A stretch of 17,773 nucleotides of DNA, from assembly GCA_964450725.1 (NCBI GenBank), contig CAYVGO010000048.1, forward strand, positions 1-17,773, in the 5' to 3' direction. The stretch comes from CAYVGO01 sp964450725 (GTDB lineage Bacteria > Bacteroidota > Bacteroidia > Bacteroidales > UBA932). The notes under the pieces are model-generated. The model had not been told where the DNA came from, did no database searches, and saw nothing but the letters and a program-made list of their open reading frames with translations. A program made the translations under genes and the position numbers. How positions within the stretch are numbered: position 1 is the first letter of the stretch; the number at the start of each line of letters is the position of its first letter. Positions 8,473 through 15,486 of this stretch are shown here, in pieces.

Positions 8473-10248
8473 TTAATTAATCATTACCATAGCTCCTTTG
8501 ACTGTTGTTTGACCGGAGGCAGATAATTCTGCCGTAGCACTTCCTTTAGCCGCCAATCCTATTTTAGCATTAAGTTTTACATTCATTCCTTCAATGGCTA
8601 CATCCTGCTTGGCAGTAACATTTGCTTTCCCGGTGGCATCCAAAGTGATATTTCCCTTTGCCTTCAATTGAATATCTTTACTTGAAGTCAGCGAAATTCC
8701 GTTTTTATCCATTACAATCTCATTTTTATTGGGGTCGGTCAACGTAATAGATTTTGCATCATCATTAATTTCTATCTTACTTTTCTCCGGCGTATGCAAA
8801 GTGATGATTTTCTTCTCTTCATCAAAGGCTATTGTTAATTTCGAGCGAGTAACAATTCCTTTCTCATGATTTTCTGCTTTATATTCATAGGGAGATTTAT
8901 GCTTACTACCGTATAATGAACCCAAAACTATAGGGTGGGCAGGATTGTGATTAATGAATCCTATCAAGACCTCATCTCCTTTTTCGGGTAAAAAGAAAAC
9001 TCCTGCTTCACCGGTTGCATAAAACGTACTCAATCTTGCCCATAATTCTTTTTTCTCTCCTTCCATCCACGGTAATTCTATTTGAATCCGAAATTCCTTT
9101 TGCGGGTCTTGCTCTAATTGCTTGACTACTCCGATATGTAATCCTTCTAATCCGGGAATGAAGCCTGAAGCGGGTGGTGTAACTACATCGGGCTCATCGG
9201 TAATATTTGTGTTCTCAAGACCAATCCCGGCTTCTGTAATCCATTGATTGTTTTTGATGGTGTGAGTTACAGACCCTACAAATACATCTCCGCTAAACCG
9301 TTTACCCAACCCTTTTACTTCTATAATAGAACCGGGGAGAACTTTTGCAGAGCCATAAAAACTGCATTTTCCCTGATAACGTGCCAATCCTGCTTTTAAA
9401 GCCATGCTGTCTGCCCATTCTTTTAATACCTTATTATTCATCGGTGCATCTGTCTGTAAAAGCATACTTTTACCTCCGGCAATAGTTGTCGGCTGTATAT
9501 CTCCCTGTTTATTGAGGGATGGAGGAGATGCCATTACTTTTACTTGCTTTTGTTGTAAAGAATCCCATGACACCGCTTCATATTTACCAAATAAATTATT
9601 GCTTGACAATCCGCAGTCGAAACTAATCATGTCTGCTCCATAAGTTACAGTCAATATTGGCGAAGCATTTACTTGCGGTTTTTCTATCCGAATTTCTTTC
9701 CCTTGTGTAAAGACAAGCAACCCGCAAGCATCAGCACGTGATAGAGCAAAATCCCAATCGGTACAATAATACTGTACCATCTCCGGGTGCTCATAACCCG
9801 TAGTATCTACTTTCACCGTACCATAGTCTGACAATACTTCATTTATTATGTCGGAATCTTTCTTTTTTTCAAAAATACGATTCTTGCGTCCTTGCGTTGC
9901 CGGATAGGCATTGTCACGACATTCTACTACCATTTGCGACCTAAAGCCTTTGTCGATTCGGATACCTACCTCTAAAATAATACCCTCAAACAGTGTCTTT
10001 TGATTATGAATATCTCCAACATCTAATCGAATTGTATGACCGGGTTGACAATCCGAAGAATCTGTTTCAGCAAAAGTTTGCTTGTCCATATTGCCAGCAT
10101 TAAATTTCAGTGTCGCTTTTCCAATCCGATTGAAAGCAAAATGTACAAAAGCATAAGTTAATTCATATGAAGCATCTAACTGTTTTTCGTTACAGTAAAC
10201 ACTCCATGCCAAAACCTTGTCCATAGACTTTGAGGGAGAATCTGCCAT
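8473..10248 (-). CDS. VgrG/gp27-gp5-like central spike protein (Afp8-like)
   Basis: A 591-aa protein with the three-part spike layout. Residues 1-350 form a gp27-like hub, residues about 368-450 an OB-fold domain (HIGVVKQLEQDPQKEFRIQI, then GDEVLIGFINHNPAHPIVLG), and residues about 465-591 a repetitive beta-helix needle of short alternating strands (for example KDIQLKAKGNITLDATGKAN). The motif PAHPIVLGSLYG at the end of the OB fold is highly characteristic of VgrG and phage gp5-type proteins. A trimer would form the needle at the distal end of the inner tube, tipped by the PAAR protein encoded next. No lysozyme or C-terminal effector domain is present. The start is ATG 10248, three bases after the TAG of the LysM gene, suggesting translational coupling. 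Confidence 0.92.
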   Translation of the reverse strand: MADSPSKSMDKVLAWSVYCNEKQLDASYELTYAFVHFAFNRIGKATLKFNAGNMDKQTFAETDSSDCQPGHTIRLDVGDIHNQKTLFEGIILEVGIRIDKGFRSQMVVECRDNAYPATQGRKNRIFEKKKDSDIINEVLSDYGTVKVDTTGYEHPEMVQYYCTDWDFALSRADACGLLVFTQGKEIRIEKPQVNASPILTVTYGADMISFDCGLSSNNLFGKYEAVSWDSLQQKQVKVMASPPSLNKQGDIQPTTIAGGKSMLLQTDAPMNNKVLKEWADSMALKAGLARYQGKCSFYGSAKVLPGSIIEVKGLGKRFSGDVFVGSVTHTIKNNQWITEAGIGLENTNITDEPDVVTPPASGFIPGLEGLHIGVVKQLEQDPQKEFRIQIELPWMEGEKKELWARLSTFYATGEAGVFFLPEKGDEVLIGFINHNPAHPIVLGSLYGSKHKSPYEYKAENHEKGIVTRSKLTIAFDEEKKIITLHTPEKSKIEINDDAKSITLTDPNKNEIVMDKNGISLTSSKDIQLKAKGNITLDATGKANVTAKQDVAIEGMNVKLNAKIGLAAKGSATAELSASGQTTVKGAMVMIN

Positions 10249-10251
10249 AAT

Positions 10252-10914
10252 CTAACTTTTTTTTAATGGAGGAAACAATATCTCCGTACCTGCAGGAATG
10301 TCACGAAATCCGTTAAGATTATTAAATCGTGCAACCTTATTGACCAATAGAGAATTTCCATATATTTGATGACAAAGTGCTGCCAATGTATCACTCTCCT
10401 TAAGGACAACCAATCTCGACATATCTGGAGATAACTTTGAATATCTCTTTTTATCTTCTTCACTACCTCTAAAACCAAGAAAACTTACACTTCCTTTTGC
10501 CCGTAACGGAATTCCTTTATGATTAAATAAAGAGTATTTAATACTCATAGAACTCAATTGTCCTTTGAACATTAACTCTCCAAATGCAATCACTGCGTAT
10601 GACGGGCGATGTCCTTCACTGTTGTACAGATAGAGACTTTTTTCCATAATCTCAATCTTAGACTGAACCTTATCCCCTCTTTGTGTTCCTTCAATAACTC
10701 CCGTAGTATCAACAATAAAATCAAACGAAAATTTTTCCGGCTTATACTTCTCAAATACATTGGTCGCATTGGTCGTACCTTGTTGCTTGTCTTCTTGATA
10801 TACAATACCCTTCTCAACTTTTAGTGATTCGGTATCAACACATAAAAGAATTACTTCTCCATATTGCATGGAATATTTTTCATCAGTATAACATTGTATT
10901 CTCAGTTGTTCCAT
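10252..10914 (-). CDS. LysM-domain tube/spike adaptor protein (Afp7-like)
   Basis: A 220-aa protein. The first ~150 residues resemble the Afp7/gp53-type adaptor, ending in LRAKGSVSFLGF, a pattern typical of CIS LysM proteins. Residues about 167-216 form a LysM domain (LVVLKESDTLAALCHQIYGN, then VARFNNLNGFRDIPAGTEIL and the closing FPP). In contractile particles this protein sits at the tube-to-hub junction and the LysM acts as a structural module, not as a free peptidoglycan hydrolase. There is no signal peptide, consistent with cytoplasmic assembly. The start is ATG 10914. The 165 bp upstream, between this gene and the DUF5908 gene, contain a 42-bp repeat pair instead of the usual tight junction. 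Downstream it nearly abuts the spike gene. Confidence 0.88.
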   Translation of the reverse strand: MEQLRIQCYTDEKYSMQYGEVILLCVDTESLKVEKGIVYQEDKQQGTTNATNVFEKYKPEKFSFDFIVDTTGVIEGTQRGDKVQSKIEIMEKSLYLYNSEGHRPSYAVIAFGELMFKGQLSSMSIKYSLFNHKGIPLRAKGSVSFLGFRGSEEDKKRYSKLSPDMSRLVVLKESDTLAALCHQIYGNSLLVNKVARFNNLNGFRDIPAGTEILFPPLKKS

Positions 10915-11079
10915 TGTTGATTTATATTGACATAAAATATTTCAAAACGAGAAAATGTTCTGCAAGTCTGCGACAAAGTTCCCGTACTACGGGAAAGTGT
11001 CCTGCAAGTCTGCAACACGGTTTTACGAAGCGAGAAAACATTCAAATGATGAAAATTATCAGTCACAATATAGCATTAT
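10915..11079. other. intergenic stretch with 42-bp repeats
   Basis: A 165-bp gap inside the operon, otherwise without a gene. It holds two copies of a 42-bp repeat and a perfect 8-bp-arm palindrome with a 1-nt centre (TTCCCGTA, C, TACGGGAA at 10979-10995). The plus strand is open through the repeat, but I see no reason to call it a gene. No convincing TAnnTTTG box was found on the minus strand. Confidence 0.7.
10957..11040 (+). repeat. two degenerate copies of a 42-bp repeat, related to the one in the tape-measure gene
   Basis: Copy one begins at 10957 (GTTCTGCAAGTCTGCGACA) and copy two at 10999 (GTCCTGCAAGTCTGCAACA), a spacing of exactly 42 bases. The core TCTGCAAGTCT and nearby TGCGACAA also occur in the 42-bp units at 1-84, where they lie on the minus strand. 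Read on the plus strand, this stretch gives SASLRQ and PASLQH at the positions equivalent to SASLPQ in the tape measure. Similar units in two places and two orientations suggest a dispersed minisatellite. Confidence 0.72.
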
Positions 11080-11256
11080 CTAACGTTCGTTCCTTCTTTT
11101 ACTTGTTCCCGGCTCTAATACTTGCTGTTGTTGTAAAACTTCAGAGATTATTTCTGTTTTTAATGTTTGGTAAACACTGTCAGCAATATCTGTGCGTTGT
11201 ATTATTTTTTTTTCTATCACTGTATTTACCTGCATTTCCTTGATTACAATTGCCAT
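11080..11256 (-). CDS. DUF5908-type small CIS protein (Afp6-like position)
   Basis: A 58-codon minus-strand gene. It begins MAIVIKEMQVNTVIEKKIIQ and ends with TAG at 11080. Its ATG shares the final A of the preceding tube gene's TAA stop (overlap TAATG), a classic sign of translational coupling. The beginning matches the short DUF5908 family that accompanies Bacteroidota contractile tail loci, whose members start with M-(P/A)-I-x-I-K-E-(L/M) and continue with a charged, helical tail. Position supports this: in Afp and PVC clusters a small protein of similar length (Afp6/Pvc6) lies between the second tube gene and the LysM gene, exactly as here. Its molecular role is not established to my knowledge. 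Confidence 0.8.
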   Translation of the reverse strand: MAIVIKEMQVNTVIEKKIIQRTDIADSVYQTLKTEIISEVLQQQQVLEPGTSKRRNER

Positions 11257-11720
11257 TACTTTGTACGCTCTAAAAGATTATAATTCATCGTCAGTGTTTC
11301 AATTACCAATTTATTTTCCATAGAATTTAATGTTCCTAAATCCCACTTGACAGGAATGACATGACTGCATGTCCAGCGGGCTAATGACTCTTGCCTTTCA
11401 TCCATTAAACATACGGTAAGTACGCATGGCGAAATCCATCCGTCTATAGCGAACCTAAAGCATTCATTTACCCATTCTACAATTTTCTCATCTAACGGAG
11501 TAATTGGACGCTTCAGAATAATATTTCCGGGTTTGACTTCTTGAGGTAATTGTAATTTAATACCATCATTACCACTTTGAGGAAACTTATCCATCACAAT
11601 CTCCTGTCCCAATCCGCTCACTTCCATAAAAGAGCCACTGACCCCCTGACCTTCCCAGTGAAATTGTACTTGAAAGTAAAATGCTACAGGAAGAGACCAA
11701 TTCCCATTTACCAAAGACAT
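11256..11720 (-). CDS. second CIS inner-tube protein (gp19-like, Afp5-type tube initiator)
   Basis: A 154-aa protein of the phage T4 gp19 / Afp1-Afp5 tube family. Recognisable blocks are PVAFYFQVQF, FMEVSGLGQEI at about residues 31-41, the PGNIILKRPI strand at about 64-73, and the closing VIETLTMNYNLLER. Compared with the other tube protein it has the extra insert HWEGQGVSG near the N-terminus and a less regular charge pattern. In Afp-type systems such second tube proteins (Afp5) form the first ring on the baseplate hub, while the main tube protein polymerises behind it. The initiator assignment is inferred from its place nearer the LysM/spike genes. Start ATG 11720 follows the other tube gene's stop by 11 bp, and its stop overlaps the next start. 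Confidence 0.87.
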   Translation of the reverse strand: MSLVNGNWSLPVAFYFQVQFHWEGQGVSGSFMEVSGLGQEIVMDKFPQSGNDGIKLQLPQEVKPGNIILKRPITPLDEKIVEWVNECFRFAIDGWISPCVLTVCLMDERQESLARWTCSHVIPVKWDLGTLNSMENKLVIETLTMNYNLLERTK

Positions 11721-11731
11721 AATTCACTTTG

Positions 11732-12178
11732 CTATGCCGGTGCTATTCCCTCATGAACTAGTATCAGGGTTTCCATAGCCACATTGTTTCCATCTGCCTT
11801 GAAACCTTCGACCGTTACCTTTTTAGGCCAAGCGTTGGTTAACTTCCAACTTTGAGCCGGTTTTCCTGCTTCGTCCAACAAACTGATAGTTACCGAACGA
11901 CGTTTGATGGTATTCAATTTTATTTCACCAATCCATTCCCAGAACTTCTTATCAGAAACAAAAACACCTTTTTTCAACGTAACATCTCCGCTTTTTCGTA
12001 AGCCGGGCATTTTGATTTTAGTAAATTCAGGACTATCTCCTGCACGATATTCAATAACATCATGTTCAAGCTCCAAGCCTGACACTTCTTTAAATGATAT
12101 ATCTCCTATATCATCAACACTGACCTTGAAATAAAATTCGGGTAAAGGCCATACGCTATCTTGTTTTTCTCCTGCCAT
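11732..12178 (-). CDS. main CIS inner-tube protein (gp19/Afp1-like)
   Basis: A 148-aa tube protein related to T4 gp19, Hcp and Afp1. Characteristic stretches are PLPEFYFKVSVDDIGDISFK, EVSGLELEHDVIEYRAG, the strand KSGDVTLKKGVF and the aromatic WEWIGEI. The tail AMETLILVHEGI matches the usual C-terminal strand that closes the ring. Hexameric rings of this protein would stack inside the sheath to form the rigid tube fired into the target. ATG 12178 (MAGEKQ) is chosen over the in-frame TTG two codons upstream at 12184. It lies 36 bp after the sheath stop, reproducing the sheath-then-tube order of contractile tails, which suggests these two abundant products are made from adjacent message. Confidence 0.9.
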   Translation of the reverse strand: MAGEKQDSVWPLPEFYFKVSVDDIGDISFKEVSGLELEHDVIEYRAGDSPEFTKIKMPGLRKSGDVTLKKGVFVSDKKFWEWIGEIKLNTIKRRSVTISLLDEAGKPAQSWKLTNAWPKKVTVEGFKADGNNVAMETLILVHEGIAPA

Positions 12179-12214
12179 AATCAATATGTTTTTAGGTTAT
12201 ACATTAATTTTACA

Positions 12215-13753
12215 TCAACTTTTCTGCATTTGCTGCTGAAATGTAATTTCTATAAATTCTGCCGGACGACTCACCGCTACCAATACAGTAACACGCATAA
12301 TTCCTTCCAAAATATCTTCAGGAGTCATTGTATCACCAAGCCCTACATGTACTTCGTAAGCATCTTCGGGTGTACTTCCAGCAAGACCTCCACGTTTCCA
12401 CACACTGCGTAAAAAGTTTTCAATCATACATTTCATATTCAACCACGTACCGGCATCATTAGGCTCAAATACATAAGCACGTGCCGCACTCTTTACCGAT
12501 TGTTCCAAATAAATCATTGTACGACGAACATTGATATATCGCCAGTCTAAGGAGTTTCCATCTAATGTCCTTGCTCCCCACACTTTAATTCCCTCTCCTT
12601 GAAAAGCACGAATGGCATTGATGGCTTTTCCACTCATCGGAACATTCAATTCTTCTTGTTCTGCATGAGAAATATTCACAGATGGTTTGACCACATTATT
12701 GACAGATATGTTTGCCGGAGCTTTCCATACTCCGCGTGTATTGTCAACCATAGTATAAAGTCCTGCCATGGCAGATGAAGGCGGCAACAAATTCAGATTT
12801 TCTTTAATGGTTTTGATAATTAAAGAATAAGCAGGCCAATTTTGTAACAACGCCTGATGAATATTTTTCTTATGTTGTTCAACATTATTCCCTGCACTTA
12901 TTTCGGCAAATTCTTTGGTGATAAATGAAGATAATGGCGTAGGCTTATCTTCGGCATCTTTCCAAGTAGCAACAATGGCTTGCAAACTTTCAGCATCTAC
13001 ATTATCAAATAAAATATCATTATCAGACAAAACAGATGTAAGCAGCCACGGATAGTAAGCAGCACCGTAATTCATTTGGTTAGAACCGATTTGTTCTCTG
13101 AAAGTCTCTACACAAGTACGGCTTTGATCAACATACTTATTACTGTGTACATCTAAAATCGCAAACCGACTTTGAGTATCAAGTCCACAATGTTTTAACA
13201 TTGCCTGTTGTACTTTAATACAATCTTCTACTTTCAGATTAACTGCTTCCGGAATTACAAGCATTGTAGGTTCAGACTCTTTTAACAACGGAGTAATACC
13301 ACCAAGAAGTTTATCGGCTTCCAATCCTGTTGCATAATCTCCCACCGACACAATATAGCACGGTCCACCACCGTTGGCAAAAAATAATAGCATATTATAA
13401 TAGAGCGTGTAATTGCCCTCTTTCAATGTCAGGTTATACTTTTCTCCTAACGGCATCGTCAGTTTAATAACATTATCCGGAGACACTTCTTCTCCTTTCT
13501 TTTTGTCTTCAGGGGTTGGTGTTGCCGATTCCTTTGCCAAAGTAAAAACAGGCACGGGAGCACCGCCAAAATAATTTTGATATTCTGCCATCGAAGAAAT
13601 TTTCCAAGGCTTGCCAGTTAGTAATTCTACTCCGTTAACTGCTTTCTCAGTATAACCGATAAATGCAGGAACGGCTGTCGGAACCTCCACAACCGAGTTG
13701 GGAAATGCGTTCTTTTCGACAATATAAACGCCGGGGGTTTTCATTGTTGCCAT
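12215..13753 (-). CDS. contractile sheath protein (gp18/Afp2-4-like)
   Basis: A 512-aa tail-sheath protein. The N-terminus MATMKTPGVYIVEKNAFPNS, then VVEVPTAVPAFIGYT, is the canonical sheath start, whose extended arm links neighbouring subunits. The C-terminal ~120 residues contain the conserved sheath core, with IKVWGARTLDG, WRYINVRRTMIYLEQS, and the final strand VAVSRPAEFIEITFQQQMQ that completes the inter-subunit mesh. A charged insertion near residues 95-115 (TPTPEDKKKGEE) probably lies on the particle surface. Only one sheath gene is present, while Afp and PVC carry two or three paralogues, so all rings should be the same protein. Contraction of this sheath drives the tube outward. The start at ATG 13753 is unambiguous, 37 bp after the preceding stop. 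Confidence 0.95.
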   Translation of the reverse strand: MATMKTPGVYIVEKNAFPNSVVEVPTAVPAFIGYTEKAVNGVELLTGKPWKISSMAEYQNYFGGAPVPVFTLAKESATPTPEDKKKGEEVSPDNVIKLTMPLGEKYNLTLKEGNYTLYYNMLLFFANGGGPCYIVSVGDYATGLEADKLLGGITPLLKESEPTMLVIPEAVNLKVEDCIKVQQAMLKHCGLDTQSRFAILDVHSNKYVDQSRTCVETFREQIGSNQMNYGAAYYPWLLTSVLSDNDILFDNVDAESLQAIVATWKDAEDKPTPLSSFITKEFAEISAGNNVEQHKKNIHQALLQNWPAYSLIIKTIKENLNLLPPSSAMAGLYTMVDNTRGVWKAPANISVNNVVKPSVNISHAEQEELNVPMSGKAINAIRAFQGEGIKVWGARTLDGNSLDWRYINVRRTMIYLEQSVKSAARAYVFEPNDAGTWLNMKCMIENFLRSVWKRGGLAGSTPEDAYEVHVGLGDTMTPEDILEGIMRVTVLVAVSRPAEFIEITFQQQMQKS

Positions 13754-13790
13754 TTCTTAATATTTTAGTAAAACAATATTTTATCAATTT

Positions 13791-14570
13791 TCAATAATAA
13801 CAAACTTGTCGTATGATATTGGAATCTTCCGTTATAAAATCACTTACTGATGAATATGGTAATTGCTTAACCAGTATTCTTTCCATCAGAGGATTTTCAC
13901 GAACAATTTCTTTCAATCTGAAAATGTAATTATTTCCTTTATATAGGGGGACCTTTGATATACTTTTCACTTGATATACTAAACCGCCAAAGGCTTCCAT
14001 ATTTTGTTGAGAAATTTCACCAAAAACAACTTTATTACTCGTCTCTTCTACCTTCAAATGCCATACTTTTTCCCTATTTCGCGGTATGCATAAATATTCT
14101 ATATATTTTTGTGCTGCATGAAAAACAAGTTTTTGCTCTACTGACTTTCCGTTTTTTGCACGTTCAAACATTTTATTGGATAATCGAAGATAAATTGTAA
14201 AAAGGACATTGCCTTTTCGTTTTTCATCGATCCTCTTTATCCCTTCTATGGCTTCTATAACCAAATTATCGGTCGGTAAATCCAACTGATAACTTTTCAC
14301 AGGATCGTAGCCTTTCCAATCAGTAAAATGTATAAATGCATTATCGGAAATTTTTACTTCTAATATTAGTACATCTGACAATTCATCAATACCGGCTCCG
14401 GAAAAATTACCAATAATACTCCATTTATTAATTTCTGTTTGTTTAAATACTAACTCTCTACGTTTCATCAACTCCAAAGAAATCGGACGTATTTCCATTC
14501 CGCTACACATATTTCCCATATAATATTCGTGTTCGACACAAAGAGTAAAAATGTTTCTATAATCCGCCAT
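13791..14570 (-). CDS. unrecognised CIS-associated protein between tube terminator and sheath genes
   Basis: A 259-aa protein beginning MADYRNIFTLCVEHEYYMGN. I do not recognise a named domain. It has no signal peptide, membrane helix or repeats. It looks like a mixed alpha/beta soluble protein, with a beta-rich N-terminal half and strands such as NYIFRLKEIVRENPLMERIL near the end. It lacks an obvious counterpart in the Afp gene order, yet lies inside the operon between the DUF4255 tube terminator (11 bp downstream of its stop) and the sheath (37 bp before its start). This placement suggests a structural part of the distal end. The marine AlgoCIS particle is described as having a separate cap-adaptor protein, and an equivalent role here is a hypothesis. 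An in-frame GTG at 14582 would overlap the upstream stop; ATG 14570 is preferred. Confidence 0.75.
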   Translation of the reverse strand: MADYRNIFTLCVEHEYYMGNMCSGMEIRPISLELMKRRELVFKQTEINKWSIIGNFSGAGIDELSDVLILEVKISDNAFIHFTDWKGYDPVKSYQLDLPTDNLVIEAIEGIKRIDEKRKGNVLFTIYLRLSNKMFERAKNGKSVEQKLVFHAAQKYIEYLCIPRNREKVWHLKVEETSNKVVFGEISQQNMEAFGGLVYQVKSISKVPLYKGNNYIFRLKEIVRENPLMERILVKQLPYSSVSDFITEDSNIIRQVCYY

Positions 14571-14581
14571 GATATATTTCA

Positions 14582-15109
14582 CTACATTTTTATTTCTGGC
14601 TTATTTACTTCACCATACGACCGGAAAATTTCCCCGCTATCAATCGTAATTCTTCTGAGTTTACACAACACTGACGGATAATATTGTCCTCCTATATTTG
14701 TCCATATATTATATAATTCTTGAAAACTAAGAGGTACTACTTCAACTGTATATACTTCATTCCTATACTTAAAACTTGAAACAGATTGTATAAAATACAA
14801 TGTTTTTGAAAATACAGATAAAGATTCAGTGTAACGCTTTTCATCATAAATAGCGGCAAGTACAATATATAAATTTAAGTATATCGGTGACGGACTTTGC
14901 AAAAATATGTTTTCTGAATTTTTACGTACGGGTGAAATTCCTCCTGCAGTTTCTCGCTCTATACTTAAAAGAGAAACTATCAGTTTGTTTTTTTTTTCTC
15001 CCGAATTACCAATAAATCCTATTTCAACAATCCCTTCTGGTTGATGAAAATCATTTTTCAAAAATTCTTCCAATTTTTCAGTATAATATTCCAATATTTG
15101 ATTGATCAT
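14582..15109 (-). CDS. DUF4255/Pvc16-family tube terminator protein (Afp16-like)
   Basis: A 175-aa protein and the first gene of the CIS operon. The N-terminal helix MINQILEYYTEKLEEFL, the strand EIGFIGNSGEKKNKLIVSLL, and the block SPIYLNLYIVLAAIYDEKRY at about residues 73-92 fit the Pvc16 N-terminal (DUF4255) family, in which 'P.Y.NLY.L..A' is the most recognisable pattern. Afp16/Pvc16 proteins form a hexameric cap that ends the tube and last sheath ring and fixes particle length. In Afp the gene lies after the ATPase; here it comes first, an order I associate with Bacteroidota systems. The gene looks even richer in A and T than the baseplate genes. The start ATG 15109 lies about 84 bases after the predicted transcription start. 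Confidence 0.85.
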   Translation of the reverse strand: MINQILEYYTEKLEEFLKNDFHQPEGIVEIGFIGNSGEKKNKLIVSLLSIERETAGGISPVRKNSENIFLQSPSPIYLNLYIVLAAIYDEKRYTESLSVFSKTLYFIQSVSSFKYRNEVYTVEVVPLSFQELYNIWTNIGGQYYPSVLCKLRRITIDSGEIFRSYGEVNKPEIKM

Positions 15110-15434
15110 AGCATTATTAGAAACAATATTATCTCTTGTAAATCAGTAGTGGCTATAATTTTATATTTCACAACAAAGCGTCATACCTATTAAGTAGAAC
15201 AAAGTTATTAAAAAATATTTGATTAGCAATCTTATTTATAATTTTTTTTGTCGTAGAAAGATTTATATTGAATATAATTAATATAATATATAATTTTAGT
15301 AACTTAATTTACATAATATAAATGTATGTTTTCTGTTAATATTTTACATAAATATTTTTAATTAAATTAGTTACATTTCGATTTTTAATTAAATCTTATT
15401 ATAAAGTTGTTGATGTAAAAATCCATTTAAATCA
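15110..15434. other. AT-rich upstream region of the CIS operon
   Basis: No gene is supported. The stretch is extremely AT-rich, particularly 15260-15300 with long TA runs. It contains the predicted operon promoter at 15200-15230. An imperfect inverted repeat (GTAACTTAATTTA at 15299-15311 against TAAATTAGTTAC at 15363-15374) spans the AT-rich core and might be a regulator site or chance. Confidence 0.7.
15200..15230 (-). promoter_or_regulatory. predicted Bacteroidota promoter of the CIS operon
   Basis: On the minus strand, TAACTTTG (15207 down to 15200) matches the -7 pattern TAnnTTTG exactly. ATTG (15230 down to 15227), close to the -33 TTTG element, precedes it by 19 nt, the expected spacing. 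Transcription would start near 15193 and leave an 80-90 base leader before the first CIS gene. It lies between the upstream terminator and the first gene, where an operon promoter is needed. Confidence 0.6.
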
Positions 15435-15435
15435 T

Positions 15436-15470
15436 AAAAAAAGGCTGTACAAAATTGTACAGCCTTTTTT
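15436..15470. terminator. bidirectional intrinsic terminator after the GH89 gene
   Basis: A perfect 9-bp stem GGCTGTACA / TGTACAGCC with loop AAAT, extended by A tracts on one side and T tracts on the other to 15 paired bases. It gives a T run in both directions. It begins 17 bp past the stop of the glycosidase gene and upstream of the CIS promoter, so it should separate the two transcription units. Confidence 0.9.
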
Positions 15471-15486
15471 GAAAATATTATTAACC

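Noticed and set aside
10824..11243. Plus-strand 139-aa open frame covering the 42-bp repeats
   Set aside because: It lies opposite both the LysM and DUF5908 genes and has no recognisable domain. The repeat keeps several frames open, which explains its length.
1..15109. Prophage or classic type VI secretion system
   Set aside because: No head, packaging, integrase or lysis genes and no TssJ/L/M or ClpV-type genes are visible. DUF4255, DUF5908, LysM and CIS tape-measure genes point to an extracellular-type CIS. Genes outside the window could modify this.
15299..15374. Invertible promoter (phase-variable switch) upstream of the CIS operon
   Set aside because: The inverted repeat is imperfect, the best promoter lies outside it, and the AT-rich composition makes such repeats likely by chance. 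No recombinase gene is present in the window.
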